From: Sipunculus nudus
Taxonomy: Eukaryota; Annelida; Sipuncula; Golfingiida; Sipunculidae
NCBI GenBank assembly: GCA_026874595.1
Contig: CM049309.1
Location: 20,492,033-20,556,032 of the forward strand
Direction of reading: 5' to 3'
Length of the DNA: 64,000 nt
Part shown: piece after piece, positions 11,100-23,960 of the stretch
How positions within the stretch are numbered: the stretch's first letter is position 1
Layout of the letters: every line of letters begins with the position of its first letter
Made by a program: the position numbers and the translations under genes
Notes under the pieces: model-generated
Databases searched by the model: none
What the model saw: only the letters and a program-made list of their open reading frames with translations
Told to the model about the DNA's origin: nothing

Positions 11100-14000
11100 T
11101 AAAAATAACAAGGCCTACAGGCCTAATGCGAACCTGTGCATTGGGAAATACACCAGGTATAATGCTTCAATGCTGGACCATTTTTTTTCATGTATATGAA
11201 CTATGCAAGTACTAAACATTTTGAATAAGAAACAATTACACAAACATCACTGCTGAAATTCTGGCATAGGTGCACACAACACTAAAAAGACTGTAGCTGG
11301 CACCACCAGTCTTGTATACAACGAAGCTATCAGAGATATATACATACGCCCAATTTCAGACTGATATATCAAACCCCTCCTGAGAAAAACGTGTGCAAAA
11401 GTCATGGTAGGTGGCGACACCTGTCTTGTGAGCGAGAAAGCCATCAAAGACACATAGACAGGTCAAAATATTAGGCCAATACATCAAACTTACCTTAAGT
11501 CGGATGCATGGGGCTGACCAGGCTTAGGTGAGAAAGGCTGTTGCCTCGAGTGAACTGTGACAAATTGCTTGCTCAGACTACTGCACTGAGTGAACTCATG
11601 ACCTGCACCTGGCTAGAATGAGTGAACTTTTGACCTGTACCTGGTTGCACTGAGTGAACTCTTGACCTGTTGCATAATCTGACACAGGTGGCAGTCTGCC
11701 AAAGCTATAAATAGAATGCAACTACTGCACTGAGTAAACTCCTGACCCATACCTGGCTGCACTGAGTGAACTTTTGACCTGTTGCCTAATCTGATACAGG
11801 TGGCAGTCTGCCAAAGCTATAAATACATCCAGACTGACCTCGAGCCTGTTGCCAAATCTGCACTAGTAGCCACACCATTGCACAAGCTCATGCAGGGGCC
11901 CTGCAATGAGGGGCTTGACACCCATGAAGTGATCACATGGTGCCCATGAGGTGTTCACATGTCACCCATGAGGTGATCACATGCCATGTGCTTGGCTGCA
12001 CTGATTGAACCTTTGACCTATATCTGGCTGCACTGAATGAACTCTTGATCTGTTCCCAAATCTGAAACAGTTGGCAGTTTCTCAACCTATTTAAAGATAC
12101 AGATTTGATCTTGGCCTGTTGGTATATCTGTTTACACATACTGAAAGACTTTGGTTAAAATTTCTTTTTTTCAAGCCGACATATTCATAAACTTTTTATC
12201 AAAATATCTAGAATAATAAGAGATGCAGTACTTTCATTGTTAAAGGTCCAATAGTTCTGCGAAAAATCATTCTAGTAATCTTGAACAAAGACCACCTAGG
12301 AATAATTTTTGTGCAATGTTACAGAAGATATAATTGAATTAATAATTTTGTAGAAGAACACTATTGCAGTCCTCAGTTTGAAAAAGACATAATAATGGCC
12401 ATAAGACCAACTTAAGCTTTTCACAACTCAACCAAAAATCAACAAACTCAGTATATTCTGATATGATTGAAAGAACCATGTCCTAAGATAATTCTTTAAA
12501 AAAATTGAACAATTCAACTTGACAGTTTCATCATTAAGCTGAAGACAGTTTCATCATTAAGCTGAAAGAGGCTAAAATTATGAGGTTTTTTGTCCATAAA
12601 AAACAGGTGTACAATGTAGGTGGCACCACTAAATCTACAACTTCAAATATGAGTCATGTGACCAACATTTGCACAATACCTGGTAATGCTAGCTTCTGTC
12701 ATTTCTGAGAGTACTATGTCAGTATGCTTACTTGGCCGAATGACTGTTTAAATTTGTGTAACTCCACTAAAATTCATCAAATGCAAACCATTTGAACAAA
12801 CTTGAGAGGGCTTGCCTCTGGGATCATTTATGTAAAATATTTAACAATTTGGCTGGACCGTCTACAAGAAGACGACTTTTAAAATATTGTCAGCTTTTTC
12901 CTTATAAAATCTAAGTAAATGCAGATAGCAAAAAAATAAGCTGAATCCCACAAAATTTGATATGTGACAGATTATTGCATAAAATCTGGGAATGGTAGCT
13001 CCTGCTATTCCTGAGAAATTATGGATTAATGTACAGATGACCAATGACCCCCGTACAAAAATAGGTCAATTCAGGTGGCACCACCAATACCTGAATTTCA
13101 TGTATGACTCATGTGACCAACACTGGCAAAAAATGTGGTGATGATAGCTCTGGCTATTTCTGAGACTGTCATTTTAGTATGCTTTTTTGGACAGATGACT
13201 AAGTTCAACTTCCTGAACAAAATTGAGGGAGATGGTATAAAAGATTATTTCTGTGCAATTTTGAACAATTTGGCTTGAGTGTTTTGGAGGAGAAGATTTT
13301 TAAAGTTTTTTTTTTAGCTTTTTCTCTATAAAATTTAAGAAAATTTCAGATGGCTAATTTTTGGCATTAAATTTCATTGTGCTAGCTCGAATCATTTTCA
13401 AAATAATATGGGTAAACGTACAGATGACAAAAGCCGCCACACCATCGCATTAGTTCACAGGTTCACTAAAAATTAATACAGATGCATATTGAATGCAAAA
13501 TTGTTATACAGATACATCTCACTGATGGCAAAATCTTGAATTAATTTGACTATGGATACCAATTATTTATAATCCATGTACAGCCGTCTTTATATACCCA
13601 CAGAGAGCTGTATAGCTGTGATTGTAAACATTGCCTGGCATGAGGAATATCTAAAAATCATAAATCTACATTTTTAAAAGCTTTTAAAAAACATTCTTGT
13701 CAATATTAACCATAGATAACCTGAAATCTAAATGTCTAGAGGCATGATGTAATAAATGCTGATAAACTGGTGCCAGTCTAGATGTATCTAGATGTATCTG
13801 TGTACTGCTTCACAAAGCTAACATATATGGTAAAATGACTCAATTGAACCTTTCTAATTCAGCCAAATTCATTCTTTGGAACCATAATAGACAATTATTA
13901 TAAGAATTTTTCAGGGGATTATTCTTGTAAAATATTAAACAAATTGGCCTCAGTAGGGTCAGTCAAAACATTTTTTACAGGTTTATAACTCATATGGGAA

Positions 14001-14815
14001 AATACCGCAAAATGGCTAAGTTAAGCTTCCCATAACTCAGCCAAAAATCACTGAACCAAAACCATTTGAACAAACTTGAATTATCAACATCTAAGGATCA
14101 TTAATGTGTGAGATTTAAGAATTTGGCCCCGTGGTTTTTGAGGAGAAGATCTTTGTAGCCACTGAGCTAAAATGGGCTGTTACAGCATATGACTAAATTC
14201 AGCTTCCCATAACTCACCCAGAAGTCACTGAACTTAGACCATTTGAACAAATTTCAGAAAGCACTACCCTAGGATCATTTCTGTGCGATATTAAACTATT
14301 TGGCCATATGGTTTCAGAGAAAAAGTTTTTTGTAGCCGTCAGTATGATACGGGCACTGATGACCCCCGTACAAAAAAGGTTGATGCAGGTGGTGCCACCA
14401 ATACCTCAATTTCAGATATATTTCATGTGAACAACATTGGCATAAAATTTGGTGATTATAGCTCCAACTGTTTCTGAGATTGTAATTTTAGTATGCTTTT
14501 ATGGACAGATGACTAAGTTCAACTTCCTGTAAACTCGGCCAAAAATCACCGAACTTAAACCATTTGAACAAACTTGAGAAAGATTATTCCAGGAATCATT
14601 ACTGTGAAATATTGGACAATTTAGCTGAACAGTTACGGAGAAGAAGATTTTTAAAGCTTTTTTAGCTTTTTCCCTATAAAATCTAGAAAAATGCAGTTAG
14701 CCAAAAAATAAGCAAAATCCGATAGTTTTTTAGCTGTCTAGCCGCCACACCATCGCATAAGCTCACAGGTTCTCTAAAAAATAGCTCTGAATGGTACCAG
14801 TTGAGGATATTTTCC
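11100..14815. repeat. Long satellite-like repeat block
   Basis: The block begins with AAGGCCTACAGGCC(T/A)AATGCGAACC and continues through diverged units containing GGTGGC(A/G)CCACC-type cores, CACTGAGTGAACTC, CAGTCTGCCAAAGCTATAAA and TGGCCATAAGACCAACTT. Parts are repeated inside the block (about 13,070 and 14,385; 11,640 and 11,780). The same family recurs at 36,388-37,818 and 61,429-62,150. No protein coding is evident. It supplies the uninterrupted version of the site into which the viral element is inserted. Confidence 0.8.
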
Positions 14816-15182
14816 AAAATTTAGTTTTTCAATTTTTTTTTACCTTATTTGTTTCACAATTATCATAAACACTATGATGGAATCACATTAAACTGTCTCT
14901 CAACATGTCTTTGACTTATTTCTTTTTTTTTTAACTGATGAATACCATTATAAATTAAGGTTTTGCTATATATTTACATTTGTAACAATGACATTATATG
15001 AGCAATAATAGTGGAACTAATAGAAAAATGAAGCTCTGTTAGCCATATACATTCCATGGAAATCAACTTTTATTAAGCTGAAGTGTCTCGTTATGTTTTA
15101 GAAAAGCATTTTTATCTATCTCAATGAAGGTTTGTAAATGATTTACAAAAAGTGTATCATTCTTGTTTCATTATGAATTTTT

Positions 15183-15216
<34 letters not shown>

Positions 15217-15272
15217 CAATCAATCAATCATGTTTAGGGATCTGCTCAATTAACACAAGCTGTGAATACACC
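14816..15272. other. AT-rich DNA with CT and CAAT microsatellites
   Basis: Contains (CT)n at about 15,187-15,214 followed by (CAAT)n to 15,230. No gene. Confidence 0.6.
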
Positions 15273-15655
15273 ATGCAAATCAGGTCATCATACTATAATT
15301 CACGGGAATCTGTTTGTTTGTTTGTCTGTCTGTCTGTCCAGATTCATTCGCACGCTAGGGATCGCACGGTCGTCAAACTTCGTGGGAGGGTGCATCTTGG
15401 TCCGGGGAAGAACGAGTTTATAATTTTTAGGCGTTTTGGTAAAGAAATGGCCTCAAAATCTCAAATCTCAAATATTATGGGTTTAATACCTGCGCTGTGC
15501 CACGGCCATTCTCACATAGTGCGCCCGCCCACGTCGTCCTCAATCTCCTCTCGCTAACCAATCAAATCAAACCTGACATAGTCTGCCAAACATTCACTAC
15601 GCGTCGGCCTTTTCTAAGCAGTCTGGTAAAGTCAACACAAATGAATGTTGTTGTG

Positions 15656-15895
15656 GGTTGGCCGCTGGGACGAATTTAGACCGGGAACATCTCACCACTG
15701 CCCATATCGGCAATTTGGGCACAAGTGAATCATGTTGCGGGTTAATCGTTGGGACGAGTTGTTGTGGGTTAACCGCGGGTACGAATTTAGACCGGGAACA
15801 TCTCACCACTGCCCATATCGGCAATTTTGGCACAAATGAATCATCTTGCGGGTTAATCGTTGGGAAGATTTTGGACACGGAACATCTCACCCCTC
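15656..15895. repeat. Tandem repeat, 111-bp unit, about two copies
   Basis: The segment ACGAATTTAGACCGGGAACA occurs at 15,670 and 15,781 with strongly similar flanks. A partial third copy with GGACACGGAACATCTCACC follows near 15,873. GC-richer than its surroundings. Frames across it repeat themselves and are not convincing genes. Confidence 0.9.
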
Positions 15896-16202
15896 GCCAC
15901 ATTTGTGTCAGCGCATTTCAAACGCGCACGCCATGTCAGTGCTTACTCATAATTTCAGGAAAGTGTGGATGCAGGTACTGATATGGGTATATTCTAACGC
16001 CACATTTGTGTCAGTGCATTTCAAACGCGCACGCCATGTCAGTGCTTACTCATAATTTAAGAAAAGTGTGGATGCAGGTACTGATATGGGTATATTCTAA
16101 CGCCACATTTGTGTCAGTGCATTTCAAACGCGCACGCCATGTCAGTGCTTACTCATAATTTAAGAAAAGTGTGGATGCACATACTGATATGGGTATATTC
16201 TA
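15896..16202. repeat. Tandem repeat, 103-bp unit, three copies
   Basis: Units start GCCACATTTGTGTCAG at 15,896, 15,999 and 16,102 and end TGATATGGGTATATTCTA. They are nearly identical, implying recent expansion. Each contains AAACGCGCACGCCATGTCAG. Confidence 0.95.
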
Positions 16203-17850
16203 GTTGTTATAAATTACAGGACTTATCTCATAAATGGGCAAACAAAGACCTAGCCACCAAGGGTGACTATAAAATGTTAGATATATCTAAGAGTACAGTT
16301 TATAGTCACCACCCCATGTATGCACTTGGATGGGATTCTAACCTCTGTATGATCTATGTTTATAAAAGGGGGAGAAAACCGCTCAGTAACTCGTGTATCT
16401 CATTTTTTATAGACAAATTTCTGTTATGATAAGCTAATTGCATTAATACCCAGCTTAATTAAGTATATATCTCTTATAAAACTGGACCAGTACCCAAAAC
16501 ATTGTCACCGCTACATATACATTCTAACTGCTTCTGTCATGGCGGTTATGAGCAGTACGATCCGTGTCTTCTGAGACCAAAATGCACAATAACTAAAGTA
16601 AAATGCACTTACAGTTGCCAAAATGTTGCAGTTGTATTGAAAATAAGATACTATTTCCATAGTGAAGAAGTTTTAATGTCATCCCATCCGTTAAACTGAA
16701 AATAAAACAGCCTTTTCCGGAAAATACGATCGTATCGTGGTCAAATACCACTTATCTCTATATATGGGGAGGCGACGAAACAGTCGTCCGTTAACGGTGC
16801 AAGACGTTTCGTCGGCGCAGGCGGCTAACAAAGACCATAGATGGCCTTTTGATCTTGAGTAAATCAGTAGTATATTTGTAGAATAAGTCAGATTTTATAG
16901 TGTTTATAAATTAAAATACGTTCACCCATGGTTTTTTTTTATGTTATATTTTTCATTTGCGGAAACACACAATATGTGCAAAAAATAACAGAAAATAACA
17001 GACATACGTGTAAAAGTATAAAATAGTTTAAAATATATTTTCTCCTAGCTTGTATTTATTTTTTATATTTTTGCCAGGGCTCAATTACAAATATTTGTTA
17101 AATCTATACACAATCAGTTTTCAAATAAACACACACCAGTATCTTAACGAATATACATGTGACAGGTTGTCAAGACGAGATGTCGTCAAACACAAAGTCA
17201 TCCAGCTCACTTATAATTTAATAATTTTGTCATTTTGACACCAATTATATTCTGTTTGTTTGGGATATTTATGTGATTTACTTTAATCCTATATTTGGAT
17301 ATACAGTCGGACCGCGCGTATTCCTTTGTAGTAGCATGTATTTGTTTGTTTCATACTCATATGAAAACATTGGTATGCAGAAAGTTTTTTCCTTTGGCCA
17401 TGACTATTTCATACATCTTCAAAATGTAAAGAAGGGCTAAATTATAGTTTTACAAATGTTAATACTACTGTCCATACCATCCGAATGGACAGGCTATACA
17501 GGCCTTGCCCGGGTTAGGTCTCGACGGGCTACGTCTCAACGGGCGTCACAATGGTTAACTGGGAGGCACATATCAGCAGGCTGCTTCGTAATGAGCAGTG
17601 AAATCAGCCATACGTCCTTTCGATCTGCGTAATTCAGGGATCACACTGTTGGAAACACCTGAACATAGTGACGTTGGAATTATATCCAATCATTTGAGCA
17701 GTGGAAACTTGGGGTTTTCAATGAGAAACAGGAATATAATTTTTAATACAAACAACTAGGCCCTGGTTATCATTTTAAAAGGGCAGTAGGGAAAGGGGGA
17801 TGAGACAATGGTTTTAGTGCATCGTTTAGTGTTAGTATTTCGGGCACAAC
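16203..17850. other. No gene; one GC-rich hairpin
   Basis: Mostly AT-rich. At about 16,773-16,815 a CGACGAAAC arm is followed about 24 bases later by GTTTCGTCG, a possible 9-bp hairpin in an otherwise featureless stretch. Nothing else is supportable. Confidence 0.45.
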
Positions 17851-18240
17851 ATGTCAGGGAAGTCAATAATCCTACACTATGATGCACTCTCGCCTACAGA
17901 TTTCCAGGTTCAGAACCTTAGCACCTTGGGTAGCAGACAATCTAGAGATCATACCCTCTCTCCTCAGATGATTGATATAGCAGCCATAGGGCCGGCACTG
18001 GTCAGGGAAAGTTTGTCAGCTGGTACTTTTTAAGTTTTACAAATCTGAATGGCAAATGTTGCAACATTTCTTTTGGAACATGACCATCCTGAATTGGCAG
18101 CACCCCCTGTTAGTACACTAACAGTTTTTCTGTTTTTAGCAGATCGCTACTCAGCAGGTGTTAAATCTGCTTCCTTATGTTCATTTTTTTCGGCCATGGC
18201 TTGTGTGCACAAATTAAGAGAAATGGAGTTACACATAACT
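17851..18240 (+). pseudogene. DIRS-type tyrosine recombinase N-terminal fragment
   Basis: Two frames (17,851-18,033 and 18,049-18,324) contain RESLSAGTF, then ATFLLEHDHPELAAPPVSTL and FSAMACVHKLREM. This matches the N-terminal helical (SAM-like) domain of DIRS or Crypton recombinases, where a SLSP.T start and an (S/T)A.(A/S)..HKL motif are usual. A stop separates the halves. The catalytic Arg/His/Tyr domain is absent. It is probably a stray piece of a DIRS-related element. Confidence 0.5.
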
Positions 18241-18324
18241 GTTGGATGTTGCTGCAGTTGTCATCATATTATTTGCAGCTTGTCAGGCATATATTTTATT
18301 CTTATCATGGATCATATATATTAG

Positions 18325-19141
18325 TTTTTAATGATGCGACTACCAGTAAAACAAATAATTGTGATTTGTATTCTGTGCTTTTATATATTTCTTACTGCAA
18401 AAAGTCCTCTACACCCAAACCCAGACTTTCTGTTGATATTAATCACATTTACAGTTAGGTTTTGTGCACGGGTGAAAAGAAAACTGCTCGTTAAGCTAAT
18501 AAGCATAATTAAGCTGTAGAGACAACTCTGAAAATCAAGTGTTACGGCTAACCTGGTATGTTAATAAATGAAGTGACAGCCTGATTGGCCGAAGCAATTC
18601 ATGAAATATAATGGCCACAAAGTAGTGTCCCGGAGAAGAAGAACAAAAAAAGAAAAAGATTACAAAAACACCCATAGGGAATCTATAAGGGATCTATAGA
18701 TCTAAATGGGGGGGGGGGGGGGGAGCCAGGGGGAGACATAATAAGAATGCAATTAATATTATACTGGTTGTCATTTAAAGAAGGATGATGTGTCTTGAGA
18801 ACTCTTGACTACACCAGCTACAGATAAAAATTATATATACTCTTTAATATGCCTTTATATAAGAATCATTTAGATTCTGAGATGGAATACGGTGGACAGT
18901 TTTGAAGTCACAGTATATTCATTTGGCGTTTTATTAATTTTATCATTTGCCCCCCTACTGGTTCAACAGTAGTTGTTTATGTATTAAGAGACATCATATA
19001 TCAGGTGAGGATAAATCTAAATATGAATAATATTTATTTTACAGCAAATATTCATGAGGTGGCACTCACTCAGATTAAGCATGTTAAGAGAGACTTCATT
19101 ACAGGGTACTGACACCTTGCTCCTGTCAAATTTAATTTACT
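18325..19141. other. No gene; poly-G run
   Basis: AT-rich DNA with a G run of 14 bases or more at about 18,709-18,723. No repeat partner recognised. Confidence 0.5.
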
Positions 19142-19624
19142 TCAATTAACTCTTAGGTCTACCACGATGAAAACCTCAATTAATGTCGGAGTCTGCAGTT
19201 GCACTTTAACTGTCCAAATATTTTTTTTTGCTGGCTTGTCCACCACTATGTCAGACAACACATTTTCCATAACAAAATTCACATTGGTGTATATGATGTT
19301 GGTCAGGTTAGTATTGATTCTGTTGTGCCAGATGGAAGGAAATACATGTGCATAGGTTATGTTGCACATTATTCCAGTGCCTTTCTGTGCCTGCATGCCA
19401 GTAATCCTCAGCAAACATAGCATTATCAGATATGTTATGTGCTGCTTTTGCTCTATGTTACACTTATCTCGTTCCCAACTGGCCTTGCCTATAAGCAAGG
19501 TTTGGTTTTGCTGAGATATTCTATAAGGAAATTTAATACATTCACTGCCATGCCCATGTTCACCCCCAGTGCCAGGGCCATACACAGGGACCCCCAGCAG
19601 CCCCAAGAACTGCAGTGGTAGCAA
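19142..19624 (-). CDS. Hypothetical 160-codon ORF, doubtful
   Basis: An open minus-strand frame that I do not recognise. It contains a VPVYGPGTGGEHGHG stretch near the N-terminus and a hydrophobic LIMLCLLRI segment around residue 67. It has no known motif, no promoter that I can point to and no neighbouring partner. Shorter frames are open on the opposite strand. It may be chance or a decayed transposon frame. Confidence 0.15.
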   Translation of the reverse strand: MLPLQFLGLLGVPVYGPGTGGEHGHGSECIKFPYRISQQNQTLLIGKASWERDKCNIEQKQHITYLIMLCLLRITGMQAQKGTGIMCNITYAHVFPSIWHNRINTNLTNIIYTNVNFVMENVLSDIVVDKPAKKNIWTVKVQLQTPTLIEVFIVVDLRVN

Positions 19625-22170
19625 GACTAGGTGCTAATTACATGATAAGAAGGTGTGACCTCGGATAACACAGGGGCAATAAAACTCGGGGGGGGGGGGG
19701 GGGGGGGGGGGGATGTGAAGTTGAGCAGTGGGCCAAATGACCGATAGTAGGCCTAGTCAAAGCATGGCTCAGGTGGACCAGTCTCATAGTGTCTACGTTG
19801 ACACCAGCATAAAGCTAACAACTGATTCAAATAAAAATCTATATTTATTGTAAATGATGAACTAAATGAAAATGTGTATGTTGGCGCGAATGCCGAATTG
19901 GGAAGAGTCAAATGACTGAGAGGCACTGAAAAATATAGGCCTATGTCTAACCAAAATAAATGTTGTACCTGTACTGATTTTTACATTTTTGTAATATTAC
20001 CATAAACACGAAGTGGTTCACTAGTGCAACACAGCTAGCTAACCATGTGAATTCAAGGCTGTGCGGCGTTTTCTTTTTCTTTTTTTAAACATGAAGTTTT
20101 AGTGCTAAATTATACATTTTTAACACTTTCATAAGGAACACAGCGATACCAATCATTATAATTATAAAATAATATATAATTTACTTTACACATGTAACTT
20201 TCTAACATAGTCATAGACTGTTTATATATACTGACATGCTTGAGCTTTGACGCAATTGACCTCGTCATTGTAACAGTCACACGAAACACGGAGATTATTT
20301 CAGTTTTGCAATTTATGACCACTTGTTTGTGAAGTTACTAATATATGCATATATCTATATATATGTAAATAAGGAACAAGAAATAAGCCGAAAGAATCAT
20401 TTGCAGCCGCGGTCTGATTACAAGCCAATCTGTGTGGCAATCATGTGGCACGCACCCTTTGTTGTTGACTGCAAAATACCTTGTCCTCGCGGGGCAATAA
20501 ACCTGAACGACCTTACGCCTCGCTATCTTGAGTTCACACCTAAGGTGCGATCTATCACACCTCGGCCTCTCAACCGGGTTTGTCGTAAATAAGTGGCCAA
20601 AACATGCTCTAATATAAAACTAGGTACATATTTTTACGATCATCATTTTCGTTTGATTCAAAGTAGTATTCTTACAAGGAATCGACTTCAAACTGAAGCG
20701 CGTCGTAAAGTTATTTCATGGCAATGGACCGGAGCTGTTGATTTTATCACCATCTACAGGTCTTTCCTGCTTTCAAATGATTCAGCGCACTGTTGAATAA
20801 CAATTAATTCATTTTCATACTGCGAGACTATTTTTTTGTGAGACTATTTTATAAATGGACTACTACTCATCTGCAAAGATTTTATTGATAAATTTATGAG
20901 AATTCCTGCTGAAAATGGCTTATAAATAAATGACGTGTATACACGTGCTTGGCACTGGTGGAATCATAATAAATGACGGTTATACACGTCACTGGCAGCG
21001 AATGTGTTAAAATTGCCTGCATATAAGCTGTTCAATACTTACTTGACATTTCAACATCTCTTGGGTATGGGTTACTTTTTGATAACTGCTGCCATATTGT
21101 CATCATATTCAGCTTCATAATGATGTTTTAAAATACACTGTCAAGAACACACATATAGTAATGTTTCATAACCCTGTTTTTGGCAAAAATACAAAGGGAA
21201 TGTATTCATATAAATTTTTCAATGGACTATGAAAAGATGGCCTAACAACCGGAGTAATCTAAAACTGTTTGATTTCATACTTGTCACAAAAAAAGGTGAC
21301 TGACTGTCATGGTATCCCCTTTGTTTTCACTTTTACTTCACATTTACAATTAATATTGCAGTAGTCCTTCCTTCAATGTTGATGCATATTTTTTCCAATT
21401 CACAGCCTGAGGGGGGCATATTTTGTACATAAAGTATGCACATTATGAGCTTTGGAGGGGCAGTCACCCTAAAGAGTGGCTTCTAGAGCGAAACAAAGGA
21501 GTTTTCTTTTGTCATAATTGTATATAAGAAAGAAATATTTTGTTGTTCATACTATTTTATGCTAACCCTCTGCAAATTTTCTGCAAGATCTAGATAAAAC
21601 CTTTATTTGTAAATAAAACTTAGGACAAGGCCGGAAAACAAGGCTGAAATAATTCCTCTGCCACTGACTTGCAACAAAAGATGTAAACCTGCCATTTATC
21701 TGGAAGCATCAGCTGTTTTGGATAAATCTGAGGACAATCAAAAACTCGCAGGACAATCATTTAATACTGTTGGAGTGTTTTTGCCATGGCCTGTCTTTTC
21801 CACATTAGCAGCTTTCAGTTTATTTTTAAAATGCATAAGCCCTCAGTGACATATGTGATATGATACCCAAGTAATCCATTAACTGACGATTACAACATCA
21901 ATTTTTGTAATGTCCTTTGAGCTTCTTTTCCTAACGAGCACCACAAATGTGCATAATACACCTGTTTTGTATCTGGTGACCTCTGAATTTGGGTGAGAAA
22001 CTGTTGGTAAATATGTATAATGGCTTTCCTGGAAATCCATAACGGAATTTTGCAAGTCACCTGCTATATCCAAAGTGCAGTGACCTCTGACTGGATTCAA
22101 TAAGTGTGAATTTTAATGAGAATGTAAATCATGGAAATGAAGTCTATACGTAATTAGGTAAAATAAGTTT
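19625..22170. other. No recognisable gene; long poly-G run
   Basis: A G run of more than 20 bases lies at about 19,690-19,712. The rest is AT-rich, with short frames only (for example around 20,323-20,592) that lack known motifs. Confidence 0.5.
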
Positions 22171-22234
22171 CATGAAATTCCATAAGATTTTTTGTAGGTC
22201 ACAAAGGTGCCTCCCAAGTGTGGTGACCTCTGAC

Positions 22235-23330
22235 CTCATTAAATATGACTTGAACGCTGCAAAGTGTAGTACGCTATGGATGGGGGTGAATGGGAAGCGG
22301 AAGCAATGGCATTGCAATCAAAGAAGTTTCCTGACCACGAATGATGAGGCTGAGATACTGGCTATCACCATATCGCAGGTCTTCAATTACCTGGGGATCC
22401 CTTTAGGGGCTGAACACTTCCCTCTACCCTGTGTGGCTGGTGTGCGCACAGGACTCCAGAGCCTATAACCAAGGCCCCCCTAAAGCCACAACAACAGATG
22501 TATATATGCTCCTCAGCCATCTCATTCCAGGCCTCTACTATCAGTTGGTTCTATGTAGGTTGCACAGTTCCCTACTGAAGCATTTGGATACCAAGGTTAG
22601 AGAGGCCGTCAGAGCTTGGCTCAAGCTATCCATGGATATCCATGAAGCATATCCATTGGATGGATAACATCCGGCAAGGCACTCCTGACTGGACTGGATA
22701 TAGTCAATATAGTGATGGTTCAGGGAAACTTACAGTTGTCTGCTTGTCATGCGGCTGGTGGTGGACCGGATAGGAAGCCGGACTGCGTTGCTTGAGGCAG
22801 GATCTGGACCCTTGACCACATTCCTACAGATCTGCCCACCACACGCGAGTCAAAGAGGCATGACTGTATAATGGACTTTGTGGAAGGCCAAGCACTAAGG
22901 CGGGGTGGAGAGTGATGGAGGAGCCTGCTATCCCTACTCCGGCGGGGATCGGAAGGCTTGACCTTGTTCTCGACCAACCCTCATTGGGTTGTTGCCTCCT
23001 TGATGTTATAGTAGTTGCCAAAAATGCTAACCTTGTGGAGGCCCACCATGATAAGGTCGTGTACTAGGAAAACATGCATATTTGACGGTGGATTGCTGAC
23101 CATAGGCAAGAACCCACGGGTGAAATCACTTTCCCAGCCTTTGCTGCCCATTGGTGGGGTCTAATTGGGACAGAGTCAGTAGCAGCTCTAGGGGCCCATA
23201 GGATCCTGCATGGTATCTGTGAGCTACTCTGTGTGTGAAGTATAAGTTTGGGTGCAAGGGCTTTGTCGGCCTTCTGTCGGGGCACTCACTGCACATGGTC
23301 ACAGCCGTAGAGGGATAAGGCGTCGGGCTT
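22235..23330 (+). pseudogene. R2-clade LINE, 3' half fragment
   Basis: Begins within the RT (LNAAKCSTLWMGV), runs through YMLLSHLIPGLYYQLVL and DTKVREAVRAWLKLS, then into the endonuclease region, where the frame near 22,930 gives IPTPAGIGRLDLVLDQPSLG and CCLLDVIVVAKNANLVEAH. It ends with the GGTCACAGCCGTAG 3' motif shared with the fuller copy at 50,290-53,600. Several stops and frameshifts, plus a missing segment around 22,640-22,750, show it is dead. 5'-truncated LINE copies of this kind are expected. Confidence 0.8.
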
Positions 23331-23379
23331 ACTTGTCTTTCAGTGATGGAGTGACTGACCGGGGGCAGAAGAGGGGTCA

Positions 23380-23854
23380 TTAGTTCAATAACCCAATTTT
23401 AATGGCGTCCATGATATCTTGTTCAGATTTACGGAGCTGCGCTCCCATATTACGGAGGTGATCAATGTAAGGATCAACAGTTTTGGTGGACTGAAAAACT
23501 CTTGTATTAAAAGTTCTTAAAATAGCGAGTCTCTGACCTTTACGTGCGAAACGTTGTGTAAAAGCTTCTGCTAGTTTTGTAAAGTCTTTACGCGTGTCTA
23601 AAGGTAGAGAACGGTACCAAGACGCGGCGACACTACCTGGAGCTAGTTTTAAGGAGAATATTTCAGCTCTCTGATCGCTTCTAAGACCTTCTATGGACGG
23701 TTTCGTCCAGCCTAGTAGGACAGCCGTGGTGTTAAAACGATCGAGCCAGTCAATTGCATCTGTCACCATCTCCATAAAACATGGGAATAACTGAACAGTC
23801 TATTTTACCTGATGGTGTAGAATCTGATGATGTCTTCTGTCCTGTTGGTGCCAT
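23380..23854 (-). pseudogene. Ty3/gypsy-like gag
   Basis: The minus-strand frame has WLDRFNTTAVLLGW, a helical core with SVAASWYRSLP, FTKLAEAFTQRFARKGQ and VDPYIDHLRNMGAQLRK. This is the standard retrotransposon gag capsid-domain pattern. The natural start is probably an ATG at 23,854 (MAPTGQKTSSDS), in a different frame from the body, so a frameshift near 23,770 breaks the gene. The C-terminus is cut where the R2-like fragment ends. In a live element it would form the virus-like particle. Confidence 0.75.
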
Positions 23855-23880
23855 ATTGATTATGTCATGACGAGGTAGAT

Positions 23881-23960
23881 CGTTGTACCGAAACCGGATC
23901 TCCACCAATGTGTTACAACGGGGAATTAGGGGAGTTCTTCCCTGGCCATAACACAGTCAC
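23881..23960 (-). repeat. Primer-binding site and LTR edge of the Ty3-like element
   Basis: Upstream of the gag on the minus strand, an LTR-like end (GTTGTAACA, plus-strand position 23,911) is followed within three bases by TGGTGGAGATCCGG. That has the TGG start expected of a primer-binding site complementary to a tRNA 3' CCA end. The LTR should extend to higher coordinates, but I could not find its far end. Confidence 0.5.

Noticed and set aside
15896-16202. Possible CRISPR-like array
   Set aside because: The units are contiguous 103-bp tandem repeats without unique spacers, in eukaryotic DNA.
19690-19712. Long G runs (also 18,709, 24,956, 28,020, 62,237, 63,098) as functional quadruplexes
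   Set aside because: They are simple homopolymers within repeats and prone to sequencing error; no gene context supports a role.
20323-20592. 89-codon plus-strand ORF
   Set aside because: Starts in a (TA)n-like tract, has no motif and is flanked by non-coding AT-rich DNA.
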